Origin: Bacteroidota bacterium
Lineage (GTDB): Bacteria; Bacteroidota; Bacteroidia; Chitinophagales; Saprospiraceae
Reading direction: 5' to 3'
NCBI GenBank assembly: GCA_963169325.1
Contig: CAUJEY010000107.1
Location: forward strand, 1-51,812
Length of the DNA: 51,812 nt
Part shown: positions 17,562-27,790 of the stretch, one piece after another
How the letters are laid out: every line of letters begins with the position of its first letter
Position numbering within the stretch: the first letter of the stretch is position 1
Notes under the pieces: model-generated
The model's input: only the letters and a program-made list of their open reading frames with translations
Databases searched by the model: none
Told to the model about the DNA's origin: nothing
Translations under genes and position numbers: made by a program

Positions 17562-17569
17562 CAAAATTA
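17562..17569 (-). promoter_or_regulatory. Candidate -7 box of the TlpA-like gene
   Basis: On the minus strand TAATTTTG fully matches TAnnTTTG, 43 bp upstream of the start codon at 17518. The -33 position lacks a clear TTG. Confidence 0.4.
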
Positions 17570-17659
17570 GGCAATTCAGGTATTGGACCTACTGCATTGC
17601 GGAACGGGAAATACGAATTATAACATCATTAACATCCCGGGGTTGGAAATGGTTAGGCA

Positions 17660-18325
17660 TTAGCGGATCAACAGCGTATCCACCCGGGTGTAATATTCGG
17701 CAATACCCGTTACTTCAGTCCCTTCCAGGTCGGTTTTGGTCATCTTTTTCCGCACCAGGTACAGCGTCCATTTGCCGGGCGACAACTTGCCAATTTGAAC
17801 GGCAGGAAACTCGATACTTCGTTGGCCGGGTGTAGCAATCACCTCCATCGGAACGGTCTGAATCCGGTCCGGCGTTTCCCAAAGAAATACTACGGTTTCG
17901 CCGCGTTCCAAGGGTGCGCCCTCCCAGGTAAATGTGGCCGGTGTTTCGCGGCTCAGCGTATCCGAACCGAAGGAAAAGGCGGTAATAGGAGACAGGCTCA
18001 TGTCGAACTTTCGCGGCTTGCCGGCCATCCAGGTAAAAACATGTTGCAGATCGTAGCCGCTTGCACGGCTCAATTGGTAACTTACGCCGTCGCTGCTCAA
18101 CTCGTTCATTCGTACGCCCTGATACTGTACGCCGCCTGGCACAACCAAGGCGTTTTGGGCTTTTTGCCCGGCTGGACCCTCGCGTAAGGTCATTTCGGCC
18201 AACAATTGGCCTTCGGGTACGAGGTACCGGACATAGCACTCTGCCGATTGTGTTTTGGGTTTTTGAGCGGGCGAACAAAATACGCCGGAACTGAAAATCA
18301 GAATCCAAAAAAAGATGTGTTTCAT
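17660..18325 (-). CDS. Unrecognised secreted protein
   Basis: The 221-residue protein has a signal peptide (hydrophobic residues 4-16, then a CSPAQ stretch that could be a cleavage or lipid site). The mature part is predicted to be mostly beta-strands, with two apparent halves: an early YVRYLVPEGQLLAEMTLREG segment and a late PATFTWEGAPLERGETVVFLWE segment followed by KWTLYLVRKKM. I cannot name a family. It is preceded by the serA-like gene on the other strand and followed by the TlpA-like gene on the same strand, about 90 bp away from that gene's probable promoter. Confidence 0.7.
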   Translation of the reverse strand: MKHIFFWILIFSSGVFCSPAQKPKTQSAECYVRYLVPEGQLLAEMTLREGPAGQKAQNALVVPGGVQYQGVRMNELSSDGVSYQLSRASGYDLQHVFTWMAGKPRKFDMSLSPITAFSFGSDTLSRETPATFTWEGAPLERGETVVFLWETPDRIQTVPMEVIATPGQRSIEFPAVQIGKLSPGKWTLYLVRKKMTKTDLEGTEVTGIAEYYTRVDTLLIR

Positions 18326-18338
18326 GGTAGTGGATAAA

Positions 18339-18346
18339 TATCTTTG
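18339..18346 (+). promoter_or_regulatory. Candidate plus-strand -7 box
   Basis: TATCTTTG fully matches TAnnTTTG and points toward the dehydrogenase gene at 18545, leaving a leader of about 190 nt. No good -33 element is visible and the distance is long, so this is tentative. Nothing else was recognised in the 219-bp gap 18326-18544. Confidence 0.3.
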
Positions 18347-18544
18347 CCGCCGATGGAAGCTGTTTATGTTAAAAAAGTGGCGCTACTACGGATGCGGCAA
18401 AGTTCCGCCGCGTTGCCTGAATTGCCAACACTTACCTGTTTTCTTTCACAAACCCAGGCGGTGCATTCACCATCCCCCGATAGCCTTTGGCTCAATTGGT
18501 GTTTGCCGTCCTGAATAAATGCGCCATTTTGCGAGAACATTAGC

Positions 18545-19486
18545 ATGAAACAAGTGCTGATCACCGATGATTGCCACCCCCTGTTGAAAGATGGTCTGAT
18601 CCGTCAGGGATATTCCTGTAACTACCAGCCGGAAATATCACTGGAGTTAACCACCCGGATCATTCCAGACTACGAAGGGCTGATCATCAACAGCAAAATA
18701 ATTGTGGACCGGGCGTTCCTCGACAAGGCAGAGCGCCTGCGGTTCATCGGAAGACTCGGTTCGGGCATGGAAATCGTGGACCGGGAATACGCAGCCCTCA
18801 AAGGAGTGGCTGTTTTAAGCAGCCCGGAAGGAAACCGGAATGCAGTAGCAGAACAGGCGCTGGGCATGTTGCTCGCGCTGGCCAACAACCTGATCCGGGC
18901 CGACCGGGAAGTGCGGCAAAATGTGTGGCGGCGTGAAGCGAACCGGGGATTCGAACTGAGTGGAAAAGTCATCGGTATTATCGGATTCGGGCACACCGGC
19001 AGTCAGTTTGCCCGAAAATTAGCCGGAATGGAGATGAAAGTGTTGGCTTACGATAAATATAAAACGGATTACGCCGGCGATATGCCTTGGGTGCGGGAAA
19101 CGAACTTAGCCGAACTGGTACAACACGCCGACATCATCAGCCTGCACCTGCCCTTGACCGAAGAGACCAAATATGTTGTAAATAAAACGTTCATTGATCG
19201 CTGCAAACCAGGTTTTATCCTGCTCAACACTTCCCGGGGAAGCTGTGTAAAAACAAGCGACCTGGTGGCCGCACTGGAAAGCGGAAGGGTAGGCGGCGCT
19301 TGCCTGGATGTGTTTGAAAATGAAAAGCCGGCCACGTTCGGAGATGCGGAGCGCAACCTGTATGCCCGGTTACATGCCCTCGACAACGTGATGCTGTCGC
19401 CGCACATCGCCGGTTGGACCTACGAATCCAAACGTCGCCTTGCAGAAGTATTGTTGGAAAAAATATTGACCCAATTGAACCGGTAA
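18545..19486 (+). CDS. D-isomer 2-hydroxyacid / D-3-phosphoglycerate dehydrogenase
   Basis: A 313-residue NAD-dependent dehydrogenase. The Rossmann motif GIIGFGHTGSQFARKL lies near residues 143-158. The catalytic residues are present in LNTSRGSCVKTSDL (Arg), DVFENEKP (Glu) and LSPHIAGWTYES (His). The N-terminal part keeps GLIINSKIIVDRAFLDKA and FIGRLGSGMEIVDREYA, as in SerA-type enzymes. Short SerA forms without the ACT regulatory domain act in serine biosynthesis, but the sequence alone cannot exclude another hydroxyacid substrate. It stands alone, with no serC or serB beside it. Confidence 0.9.
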   Translation: MKQVLITDDCHPLLKDGLIRQGYSCNYQPEISLELTTRIIPDYEGLIINSKIIVDRAFLDKAERLRFIGRLGSGMEIVDREYAALKGVAVLSSPEGNRNAVAEQALGMLLALANNLIRADREVRQNVWRREANRGFELSGKVIGIIGFGHTGSQFARKLAGMEMKVLAYDKYKTDYAGDMPWVRETNLAELVQHADIISLHLPLTEETKYVVNKTFIDRCKPGFILLNTSRGSCVKTSDLVAALESGRVGGACLDVFENEKPATFGDAERNLYARLHALDNVMLSPHIAGWTYESKRRLAEVLLEKILTQLNR

Positions 19487-19716
19487 ATACCTTCATAATA
19501 AACCCTTGTAGCGCTCATATTTGTCAAAACTTATACAATGTGTTAAAAGCTATAACCATGCTGCCGGGTAGTTTTACTAACATTGCGGTCATTTTGATGG
19601 TCGGGGCGGTTAGTAAACCGGAAAACTGGTCCAAAATGCGTATTACTTAACTCATTATCGTTATATTTTTAAACAAAAGAGATACACTCTTTCCATTGAA
19701 TAATCAATCTCTGTTT

Positions 19717-22700
19717 ATGGTACGATCTTTACTATTAACCTTAGCCATGCTCGTCAGCGCAGGCGCCGTACTTGCCCAATCAACGGTTTTGAAGGGCAGA
19801 GTCACGGATGATACCGGCGAGGCACTGATCGGGGCATCCGTTAAAGTGCTGAAAGGCACTGAATTCGTTCGTGGTGCAATCACGGATTACAATGGGGATT
19901 ACCGTATCCCGCTTGATCCGGGCAGCTACAACGTAGAAATTTCCTACACCGGCTTCAAAACCTCGCTGACCAACGGGGTAAGGGTACTGGTGAACACCCT
20001 CAACCCGCACGACGTCAAATTGGAGTCGGGCACCTTGTTGAATGAGGTGGTGGTAACCGACTTTAAGGTGCCGCTGATCGAGCAGGACAAAACCCAGGGC
20101 GGTCAAACGCTCACCTCCGATCAGATCAAAAACCTGCCGACCCGGAGTGTAAACGCCATCGTGGCAACCACTGCGGGTACTACTTCGATCGACGGTGGCG
20201 ATGTGAACATTAAAGGTTCGCGTTCCAACGCCACCAACGTTTACGTCGACGGTATCCGGATTTCGGGTAACAGCGCCAACGCACTTCCGGTGCAGGACAT
20301 CGAACAACTTCAGGTAGTGACCGGTGGTTTGGGCGCTGAATACGGCGACGTAACGGGCGGTGTCATCTCGATCGTTACGAAAGGTCCGGCCAGTGAATAC
20401 CACGGCGCCATCGAGGTCGAAAACTCCAAAGGGCTCGACCCCTATGGCTGGTTTCTCGGTACCGCCAACGTCAGCGGGCCCCTGCTCAAAAGAAAAGGTG
20501 TGGACGGCAAACCGGACCGGACTTTGATCGGTTTTCGTTTGTCGGCGCAATACCTGGATCAGAAAGACGACGATCCCCCTGCTCTGAACTTAGCCAAAGT
20601 TTCCGGCACGGCCGTGAATTGGGACGAGGTGAACTGGAACAACTATTACAGCGCTGATGAGGCGGTTGCCAATGCGGAAAGAGCCAAGTTGGAGCAACAA
20701 GCCAATGCCGGCGGTACGCTCGGGCGCCTTTCCCTGAATCCGCTTTCCCTGCAAAACGGCTTTGTAACGTCTACAGCAGAAAGCTACACGCAGGACAGCG
20801 TCGATTTCCTGAAATACAACCCGTATGAAGGACGAAAGGACCTTAACCTGACGGCCAAGTTGGACTTTCGCCTGGCTGAAAACATGGACCTTAGCCTGAC
20901 CGGTACCTACAATGACCGGGAGAATCAGTTCACCCCGGCGCCGACAACAGGTAGCTGGCGGGTACTGAACAGCCAGAACAATCCCACTCAATACAGCGAA
21001 CGTTACCGCGGTATTGCCCGTTTCCGTCACCGTCTGGGCAGCAGCGAAGGGGCAAAAGATGCCGCTTCGGCCAACCGGGTTTCGATCTCGAACGCCAGCT
21101 ACACCCTGCAGTTCGGTTTCGAACGGGGTAACTCGCTCCAGTACGATCCGCGCCATGGTGACAACTTCTTCAATTACGGCTATATCGGACGTTTCAACTA
21201 TGATTATGTTCCGTTTGTCAACATTGATGCCGCCGGCGATATCAAACATATCGATAATACGGAATTATACACCGGCTACCAAGCCGGTTATGTAAATGCC
21301 GCGGGCAACATCGTGGTTCCAAACCCGGGTTTGAATGCTTATAATGTATTTGCGCAGGAAGATGATTTTAACACCTTTTTGAATACCAACGGCCGGTTTA
21401 ACAATACTTACGATGATATTTGGTCGAGTATGTTTACCAATGTCAACTCGGTATTTAACACTTACCAGAAAAGTGAAGACGATATTCTTACGGGTATCGC
21501 TTCCGCCAGTTTCGATCTGAAATTGGGCAAAACGGGGACGCACACCATACAATTCGGCCTCCTGACCGAGCAGCGCACCAACCGCGACTGGAATATGGCG
21601 CCTCGTAATATTTGGAATCTGATGAACCTTGTAACCAATAATCACTTCAATGGCCTCGATACCGTAGTGATTGGCAGAATATGGCATCCGATCTGGGGTC
21701 CTGTCACCGGTGACTCCACGGATATTTACGCCAATGCTGTGGTTAATTTGGATGATTTCAGGTTTTACCGGAAAATTCGGGAACAAAAAGGTATTCCGCT
21801 CTCCCAGTGGCTGAACCCGAATTCACTCAGCCCGGAAGAACTCAGCCTGAATATGTTCTCCCCCAGGGAGCTGACCGACCAAAACCTTATCAGTTATTAC
21901 GGCTATGATTACCTGGGCGAAAAACTGAGCAACAATATCACGTTCAACGACTTCTTTACCAGCACAGACGCCGATGGCATCCGCGATTTTCCGGTAGCGC
22001 CCCTGCGTCCGCTGTACCAGGCCGCTTACCTGAAAGATAAGTTTACGTTCAACAACATGATTTTTAGTCTCGGTTTGCGGGTCGAACGTTTCGACCTGAA
22101 CTCCAAGGTGATGAAAGACCAGTATTCCCTGTACCAGGTGATGAACGCCCGGGACTATTACGCGACGCAGCCCAATGCCGGCAACCGCCCTGGTACGATC
22201 GGCGATGACTACAAAGTGTATGTGACCAGTCAGACGGAAACCGACCTCAAGGCATTCCGCAACGGCGAAACCTGGTATTTCCCCGACGGTACGCAAGCGC
22301 CAGACGGCAACGTGATCTTTGGCGGCGGCGGCGTTGTGGCGCCGTTTCTGGACGACACCGAGTCGGGTGACGATATTCTCGACCTGAATTTCGACCCTAA
22401 TTCGGCATTTGAAGACTATACGCCCCAGGTAAACTGGTTGCCGCGCCTGGCCTTCTCCTTCCCGATTTCGGACGAGGCCAACTTCTTTGCGCACTACGAT
22501 GTGTTGGTACAACGCCCGCCCAGCAACTGGGAGGTTACGCCGCTCGACTATCTGTATTTTTACACGCCCACCCGGACGCCGGAAAACAACGCCAATCTCA
22601 AACCGGAACGGGTGGTGGACTATGAAGTCGGCTTCCAGCAACGTCTGAATCAAAACTCGGCGCTCAAATTCTCGGCCTACTACCGCGAAATGCGCGACAT

Positions 22701-23478
22701 GCTGCAGCGCCGTACTATTTTGTTCGTACCCACCATCGGTAGTTACGATACGTATGGCAATATCGACTTTGGTACGGTAAAAGGTTTTACCCTGCAATAT
22801 GATCTGCGCCGGATTCAAAACGCCGAACTGCGCCTGGCTTACACCCTGCAGTTTGCCGATGGTACCGGCTCCGATATCAACTCGCAGCGCGGCCTCACCT
22901 CCCGCGGAACCAACATCCGGACGCTTTCGCCACTTTCTTTCGACGAACGCCATAATATTCAGGCCATTCTGGACTACCGTTTTTCCTCGGGGAAACGATA
23001 TAACGGCCCGCGCATCGCCGGTAAAGACATTCTGTCGAATTTCGGCGCCAATCTGCAACTCTCCGCGGCTTCCGGCCGTCCGTACACCGCCCGGCTTCGC
23101 CCCGAACGTTTCGGTGGTAGTGGTACCCTGGGTGCGATCAACGGCAGCCGTTTGCCTTGGCGCGTCAATTTAGACTTGCGTCTTGACAAGTCCTTTACGC
23201 TCGTGGCATCCGGTAAAAACCCGCTCAACCTGAATGTTTATTTCCGGGTATCGAACTTGCTCAACCAAAAGAACATCGTAGGTGTTTATTCCGTGACCGG
23301 TTCGCCAACCGACGACGGATTCCTCGCAACAGGTGAAGGACAATCCTTGCTCAATGGACTTTCCACTCAGGGACGGGATGTTGATGCTTATTTGTCCGCT
23401 TATTCCTGGGGCCTGTTAAATCCGGATCGTTACACGCAACCCCGCCGTATTTTTATCGGCGCAGCACTTGAATTTTAA
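19717..23478 (+). CDS. TonB-dependent receptor with carboxypeptidase-regulatory-like N-terminus
   Basis: Outer-membrane TonB-dependent transporter of 1253 residues. After the signal peptide (MVRSLLLTLAMLVSAGAVLA) comes a CarboxypepD_reg-like beta-sandwich (about 22-105; VLKGRVTDDTGEALIGASV). Next is the plug domain (about 120-225; NVYVDGIRISG, VVTGGLGAEYGDVTGGVISI) and a long 22-strand barrel ending in IFIGAALEF with the usual terminal Phe. An in-frame TTG lies 7 codons earlier, but the ATG at 19717 gives a cleaner signal peptide. No SusD partner follows. Instead a T9SS-sorted protein and a PorV-like barrel follow on the same strand, which makes a polysaccharide SusCD system unlikely. The substrate is unknown. 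Confidence 0.93.
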   Translation: MVRSLLLTLAMLVSAGAVLAQSTVLKGRVTDDTGEALIGASVKVLKGTEFVRGAITDYNGDYRIPLDPGSYNVEISYTGFKTSLTNGVRVLVNTLNPHDVKLESGTLLNEVVVTDFKVPLIEQDKTQGGQTLTSDQIKNLPTRSVNAIVATTAGTTSIDGGDVNIKGSRSNATNVYVDGIRISGNSANALPVQDIEQLQVVTGGLGAEYGDVTGGVISIVTKGPASEYHGAIEVENSKGLDPYGWFLGTANVSGPLLKRKGVDGKPDRTLIGFRLSAQYLDQKDDDPPALNLAKVSGTAVNWDEVNWNNYYSADEAVANAERAKLEQQANAGGTLGRLSLNPLSLQNGFVTSTAESYTQDSVDFLKYNPYEGRKDLNLTAKLDFRLAENMDLSLTGTYNDRENQFTPAPTTGSWRVLNSQNNPTQYSERYRGIARFRHRLGSSEGAKDAASANRVSISNASYTLQFGFERGNSLQYDPRHGDNFFNYGYIGRFNYDYVPFVNIDAAGDIKHIDNTELYTGYQAGYVNAAGNIVVPNPGLNAYNVFAQEDDFNTFLNTNGRFNNTYDDIWSSMFTNVNSVFNTYQKSEDDILTGIASASFDLKLGKTGTHTIQFGLLTEQRTNRDWNMAPRNIWNLMNLVTNNHFNGLDTVVIGRIWHPIWGPVTGDSTDIYANAVVNLDDFRFYRKIREQKGIPLSQWLNPNSLSPEELSLNMFSPRELTDQNLISYYGYDYLGEKLSNNITFNDFFTSTDADGIRDFPVAPLRPLYQAAYLKDKFTFNNMIFSLGLRVERFDLNSKVMKDQYSLYQVMNARDYYATQPNAGNRPGTIGDDYKVYVTSQTETDLKAFRNGETWYFPDGTQAPDGNVIFGGGGVVAPFLDDTESGDDILDLNFDPNSAFEDYTPQVNWLPRLAFSFPISDEANFFAHYDVLVQRPPSNWEVTPLDYLYFYTPTRTPENNANLKPERVVDYEVGFQQRLNQNSALKFSAYYREMRDMLQRRTILFVPTIGSYDTYGNIDFGTVKGFTLQYDLRRIQNAELRLAYTLQFADGTGSDINSQRGLTSRGTNIRTLSPLSFDERHNIQAILDYRFSSGKRYNGPRIAGKDILSNFGANLQLSAASGRPYTARLRPERFGGSGTLGAINGSRLPWRVNLDLRLDKSFTLVASGKNPLNLNVYFRVSNLLNQKNIVGVYSVTGSPTDDGFLATGEGQSLLNGLSTQGRDVDAYLSAYSWGLLNPDRYTQPRRIFIGAALEF

Positions 23479-23558
23479 GGAAAGTTAATAATGATTTGTA
23501 AGGTTTTGTATAAACCCGCAAAACCAAGTATTTGTAAATAAAACAAAATTTTTCAACC

Positions 23559-26500
23559 ATGCGTATAAATAAACTTTGGGTAGTGGCCGTTTTGTCGCTC
23601 GTATCCTGGAACGCCTCCGCACACGTTCCGGTGTACGCGAAAGGAGACCGCGAGGCCAAAAAAGTACAATACCGCGGTGTTTGCGCCAGCTCCGAGTCGC
23701 AAATAGATATGGATATCAACAACGTCCGGGCCCGCTTGCTGGGTGGGGGCGACTGTTGGTGGGACTTCTCCAAGGGCCGCTACATCGTGCCGAAAGTAGA
23801 CGTTGCTTCCGGTCAATTGGAAGTCGCTTCCATCTTTGCCGGTTCGGTATGGCTGGGTGGTATCGACCCGGCCGGCAATCTGAAACTGGCTTGCCAAGAC
23901 TATCGCTCCGGCGGTAACAACGACTTCTGGCCGGGTCCGCTGTCCGAAGTCGGTATTACCGACGAATTTATTTGTAAAGATTGGGACCGCCACTTCAAGG
24001 TGCGCGGCGACGAGATTCGCAAGCACCTAACCAACCTGCTTGAAGGAAATCTCAACCCGGATAATATCCCGAAGGGTGTAAAAGGCTGGCCGGCTCGCGG
24101 CAATCCCTACTTCGCCGATGTTTGGGGTTTCGACCTGCCATACACCCAACAGGCGCTTGCCGGTTTTTATGATGCCGATAGCGATGGCGACTATGATCCG
24201 CTGAAAGGCGACTACCCGTCGATCGAAATCCGCGGCTGTCCCCTGGACCGGTACCCCGATGAAATGGTCTTTTGGACTTACAACGACCAGGGCGGTGGCG
24301 CCCCGCACGCGCGCACTAAAGGAAACCCCATTCAGATGGAGGTGCAGGTGCAGGCGTTTTCTTACCTGACTAATGACGAGTTGAACGATATGACTTTCCA
24401 GCGCTATAAACTCATTAACCGCGCTACGGAACGGATCGACTCTACCTTTTTTGCCATGTGGGTTGACGCCGACCTGGGTTGTCATAAAGACGACTATATC
24501 GGTTGCGATAGCTCGAAAAGCCTTATGTTCACCTATAATCAGGATGCTACCGACGGCCAGCCTGGGTGCGATTGCCCATCTGCCGGTGGCGGCGCAGTGA
24601 ATACTTACTGCAACAATGTGCCGATTCTTGGTGTCGACTATTTCCGTGGCCCCTTGGATACTTTCGGTGAAGAAATCGGATTGTCGTCCTTTGTGTATTA
24701 CAACAACCCGAGCGAGAACAGCCCCCCGGCTTATTCGCACGACCCGGATTTGCCGATCGAATTCTACCGTTACCTCACCGGTTCCTGGAAAGACGGCCAA
24801 CCTTTTACTTATGGTGGCGACGGCTACGGCGGTACTGAAATTACCAAATATGCCCTGCAGGATCCGCCCAACGACCCGAACGGCTGGTCGATGTGTACGG
24901 CTATCCTGCCTGGCTACGACCGCCGCACGCTTCAGGCGTCCGGTCCCTTCTCCCTGTTGCCCGGCGCGGTGAACGAGCTGATCATCGGGGTTCCCTGGGT
25001 ACCCGATGCCAAATATCCCTGCCCGAACCTGGAACAACTTTTCCGCGCCGACAAACTGGCTCAGGGCCTGTTCGACAACTGTTTCGACCTGCTCGACGGC
25101 CCCGACGCCCCGAATGTGGACTGGGTGGAATTGAACCGCCAATTGGTCGCTGTGTTAGGTAACCCAGGCAATTCGAATAACGTTGACGAAAAGTACGAAG
25201 AGGTTGACTTCCTGGCGCCCGACGAATTCAAATTCAGCCCTGACCCGGAAATCCGGGAATCGGTTAAATACAAATTTGAGGGCTACCGTATTTATCAACT
25301 GAGCAATCCGAATGTGACGAACGCCGATTTCGACAACCCCGATGTGTCCCGCCCGGTGTACCAGGTGGATATTAAAAACGGCGTTGCATCCATCTACAAT
25401 TGGATTGAATTGCGCGACCCGAACAACAATAACCAGATTTTCTATCCGGAACTTCAGGTAGACGGTCAGGATTTGGGTCTGCGGCATACGTTCTCTATCA
25501 CCGACGACAAGTTTGCCAGAGGTACCGATAAGCGTTTGATCAACCATAAAAAATACTACTACGCGGTCATCGCTTATGCGCATAACAACTTCAAAACTTT
25601 TGACCCGCTGGATGATACCAGCGCAGTGAAAGGCCAGCAACGGCCCTACCTTTCGGGTCGTAAAGCGGCAGACGGCCAGATTCAAATTTTCACGGTGATC
25701 CCGCGGCCGATCGTCGATCAGGCCCTGCGCTCCAGTTATGGTGAAGGCCCGATCATCACGCGTTTTGAAGGCGCAGGCAACAACGGCAATTTTGTTGACC
25801 TCAATGACGAAACGGTCGCCTCGATCTTTGGTGGCGCCAACCCCGACACCGTACTGGTTTACAAGGACGGACGCGGCCCCATCACAGTCACTGTTTTTAA
25901 CCCGTTTGAAGTGGTAGACGGCACGTATGAATTGCGCCTGCTGGATAACACGCCGGGCGATACGAAATTAGATAAAGATACGCGTTGGGAACTGCGCAGA
26001 CTGCCCGATGGTCAGGTGATCGCTTCGGAACGTACTATACAGGAAATCAACGAGCAGATTGTTGCAGAATATGGTTTCTCCGTCACGGTTACACAGGCGC
26101 CCTTAACCGGCAGCTATACCTGGGCATTGAAAGAGCCGAAATCCTTCATTAATCCTGGTCCGAACAACGGCGCTATCGGTGCAGAAGTCGAATATGCCGA
26201 TCCGAATCAGCAGTGGTTGCGAGGCCATGCGAATGCTGAATTCGGCGACTTCCACTATGTAAAAACGCTGCCGCTGGAACGCGACGCAGAATACGATCCT
26301 GCACAGTCCCTGAGCAAACTGGGCAATGGCTGGTTTGTTCCGTATGTGTTGGCCGACTGGGACCTTGGCGCCCACAGTACCGCGATCATGAATACGCCGG
26401 CATGGACCTCCAGCCAGCCTTCGCTGAACCGCTCTGCCATTGGTGGCAGCACCAATCCGCTGACTGATGCCGGAAGCCGTTATTTCAAAATGGCTAATTT

Positions 26501-27683
26501 GCCCAATGTGGATATCGTTATGACAAGCGACACCAGCAAATGGAGCCGCTGCGTCGTGGTGGAATCGGCGTCGTTTTATTATACTTCACCGGCTTCCTTG
26601 AAAGATACGGCCCTTGCCGCTATCACAGAAAGCCCCGCGGCTAACCAAATCCGGCAAATGTTTGACGTGCGCTACTCCTTGTCTGTTAGCAAAGTTGATG
26701 CTAACGGCGACGGCAAACCCGATCCGGACGGCGCGGTCAATCCTTCCGGCGCAGGTATTCCGGCGGCACAAGTCGGCAAACCTGTTTACGGTATGGGTTG
26801 GTTCCCCGGATACGCTATCGATGTGGAAACCGGTCGCCGCCTGAACATCTTCTTTGGCGAGAACTCCATGTACGACAATGCCAAGAACCCGGCGTTCACC
26901 GGTCGCGACATGCTCTGGAACCCGACGGACCAGGTAACGCGTGGTATTCCGCCGAATATCCCGCCGCAGGTCTACTACCAGTACGCACTGGGTGGCCAGC
27001 ACTGGGTGTATGTGATGTACACGGATTACGACGGTTGTGAGGCGCTGCGCAGAAAGTTGACCCGTGAATTCTTCACGAATGATATCACTTCTGCCATCGG
27101 CAAAGTACAGGAAGTGAAAAATATTGCCTGGGCAGGTATGCTGCAGCTGGCCCCGGAAGCCCGGATGCTGTCGCTGAATCAGGGCTTAATTCCGTCGGAA
27201 GCCCGCATCAAACTGCGGGTATCGAAACCATTTGAAACCTGGTACAACGATTCGGATGGTAAAAAGAAGACCGGCACTCCGACGTATCAGTTCAAACTGG
27301 AAAACAAGGAGTCGCTGCCACTGGATCAGGTACAGGTCGCCAACGCACTGGATTCAATCAAAGTTGTGCCGAATCCGTACTACGGATTCTCGCAGTATGA
27401 AACCAGCCAGTTTACGAATACGATCAAGATCACCAACCTGCCAGGGAAGTGTACGGTAACTATTTATTCGCTCGACGGTAAATTCATCCGGCAGTATCAA
27501 CGCGATGAAGTGTATATGCCTTACGACCAAATCTCGCCCGCGCTGGAGTGGGATTTGAAGAACAATAAAGGCATACCCGTGGCCAGTGGTGTCTACCTGA
27601 TACAGGTGCAGGCGCCGAACCTGGGCGAACGAACGATTAAGTGGTTCGGTATTTCGCGTAAGTTTGACCCGTCAGGATTGTAA
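23559..27683 (+). CDS. Giant secreted protein with T9SS-type C-terminal domain
   Basis: A 1374-residue exported protein with a signal peptide ending near ASA (residues 20-22). Its last 100 or so residues form a T9SS-like sorting domain (VVPNPYYG, ITNLPGKCTVTIYSLDGKFIR split over strands, then WDLKNNKGIPVASGVYLIQV). The central part has many aromatic and Asp/Asn-rich motifs, for example FYDADSDGDYDPLKGDYPSI, a calcium-binding-like loop. No enzymatic family is recognised. It lies 80 bp after the TonB receptor and before the PorV-like gene. In the T9SS, PorV shuttles cargo to the attachment machinery, so this triad may be a dedicated display unit. That last point is inference. Confidence 0.85.
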   Translation: MRINKLWVVAVLSLVSWNASAHVPVYAKGDREAKKVQYRGVCASSESQIDMDINNVRARLLGGGDCWWDFSKGRYIVPKVDVASGQLEVASIFAGSVWLGGIDPAGNLKLACQDYRSGGNNDFWPGPLSEVGITDEFICKDWDRHFKVRGDEIRKHLTNLLEGNLNPDNIPKGVKGWPARGNPYFADVWGFDLPYTQQALAGFYDADSDGDYDPLKGDYPSIEIRGCPLDRYPDEMVFWTYNDQGGGAPHARTKGNPIQMEVQVQAFSYLTNDELNDMTFQRYKLINRATERIDSTFFAMWVDADLGCHKDDYIGCDSSKSLMFTYNQDATDGQPGCDCPSAGGGAVNTYCNNVPILGVDYFRGPLDTFGEEIGLSSFVYYNNPSENSPPAYSHDPDLPIEFYRYLTGSWKDGQPFTYGGDGYGGTEITKYALQDPPNDPNGWSMCTAILPGYDRRTLQASGPFSLLPGAVNELIIGVPWVPDAKYPCPNLEQLFRADKLAQGLFDNCFDLLDGPDAPNVDWVELNRQLVAVLGNPGNSNNVDEKYEEVDFLAPDEFKFSPDPEIRESVKYKFEGYRIYQLSNPNVTNADFDNPDVSRPVYQVDIKNGVASIYNWIELRDPNNNNQIFYPELQVDGQDLGLRHTFSITDDKFARGTDKRLINHKKYYYAVIAYAHNNFKTFDPLDDTSAVKGQQRPYLSGRKAADGQIQIFTVIPRPIVDQALRSSYGEGPIITRFEGAGNNGNFVDLNDETVASIFGGANPDTVLVYKDGRGPITVTVFNPFEVVDGTYELRLLDNTPGDTKLDKDTRWELRRLPDGQVIASERTIQEINEQIVAEYGFSVTVTQAPLTGSYTWALKEPKSFINPGPNNGAIGAEVEYADPNQQWLRGHANAEFGDFHYVKTLPLERDAEYDPAQSLSKLGNGWFVPYVLADWDLGAHSTAIMNTPAWTSSQPSLNRSAIGGSTNPLTDAGSRYFKMANLPNVDIVMTSDTSKWSRCVVVESASFYYTSPASLKDTALAAITESPAANQIRQMFDVRYSLSVSKVDANGDGKPDPDGAVNPSGAGIPAAQVGKPVYGMGWFPGYAIDVETGRRLNIFFGENSMYDNAKNPAFTGRDMLWNPTDQVTRGIPPNIPPQVYYQYALGGQHWVYVMYTDYDGCEALRRKLTREFFTNDITSAIGKVQEVKNIAWAGMLQLAPEARMLSLNQGLIPSEARIKLRVSKPFETWYNDSDGKKKTGTPTYQFKLENKESLPLDQVQVANALDSIKVVPNPYYGFSQYETSQFTNTIKITNLPGKCTVTIYSLDGKFIRQYQRDEVYMPYDQISPALEWDLKNNKGIPVASGVYLIQVQAPNLGERTIKWFGISRKFDPSGL

Positions 27684-27686
27684 AAT

Positions 27687-27760
27687 TTGTTGATTCGTTG
27701 ATTTGTTGATTTGTTGATTTGAAGCACGTTGCTCCAATCAACAAATCAACGAATCAACAA
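27687..27760. repeat. Palindromic array of GATTTGTT units
   Basis: The left half (27687-27719) repeats TTGATTTG/TTGATTCG units. The right half has the complementary units from 27736. Arms of 25 bp (27687-27711 and 27736-27760) are exact reverse complements, and further ATCAAC units continue to about 27773. It fills the gap between the T9SS gene and the PorV-like gene, and the right half is open in the latter's frame. Confidence 0.9.
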
Positions 27761-27790
27761 ATCAACAATCAACTCACACTCAATCTCTCT

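Noticed and set aside
19487-19716. Riboswitch or ncRNA upstream of the TonB receptor
   Set aside because: A weak inverted repeat (GTTTTACTAAC with GTTAGTAAACC) is present around 19570-19620, but no known aptamer pattern such as the cobalamin box was seen.
21823-23058. Long open frame of 411 codons on the minus strand opposite the TonB receptor
   Set aside because: It is antisense to a clearly conserved barrel, shows no domain features and has the odd composition expected from a shadow frame. Similar shadows at 7876-8994, 24027-25142, 33959-34981 and 37146-38159 were rejected for the same reason.
19717-27683. SusC/SusD polysaccharide utilisation locus
   Set aside because: The second gene has a T9SS sorting domain and no SusD features or lipobox, and no glycoside hydrolases are adjacent.
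27719-27790. Longer PorV-like start at 27719
   Set aside because: These codons belong to the AATCAAC palindrome and would place 24 non-hydrophobic residues before the signal peptide.
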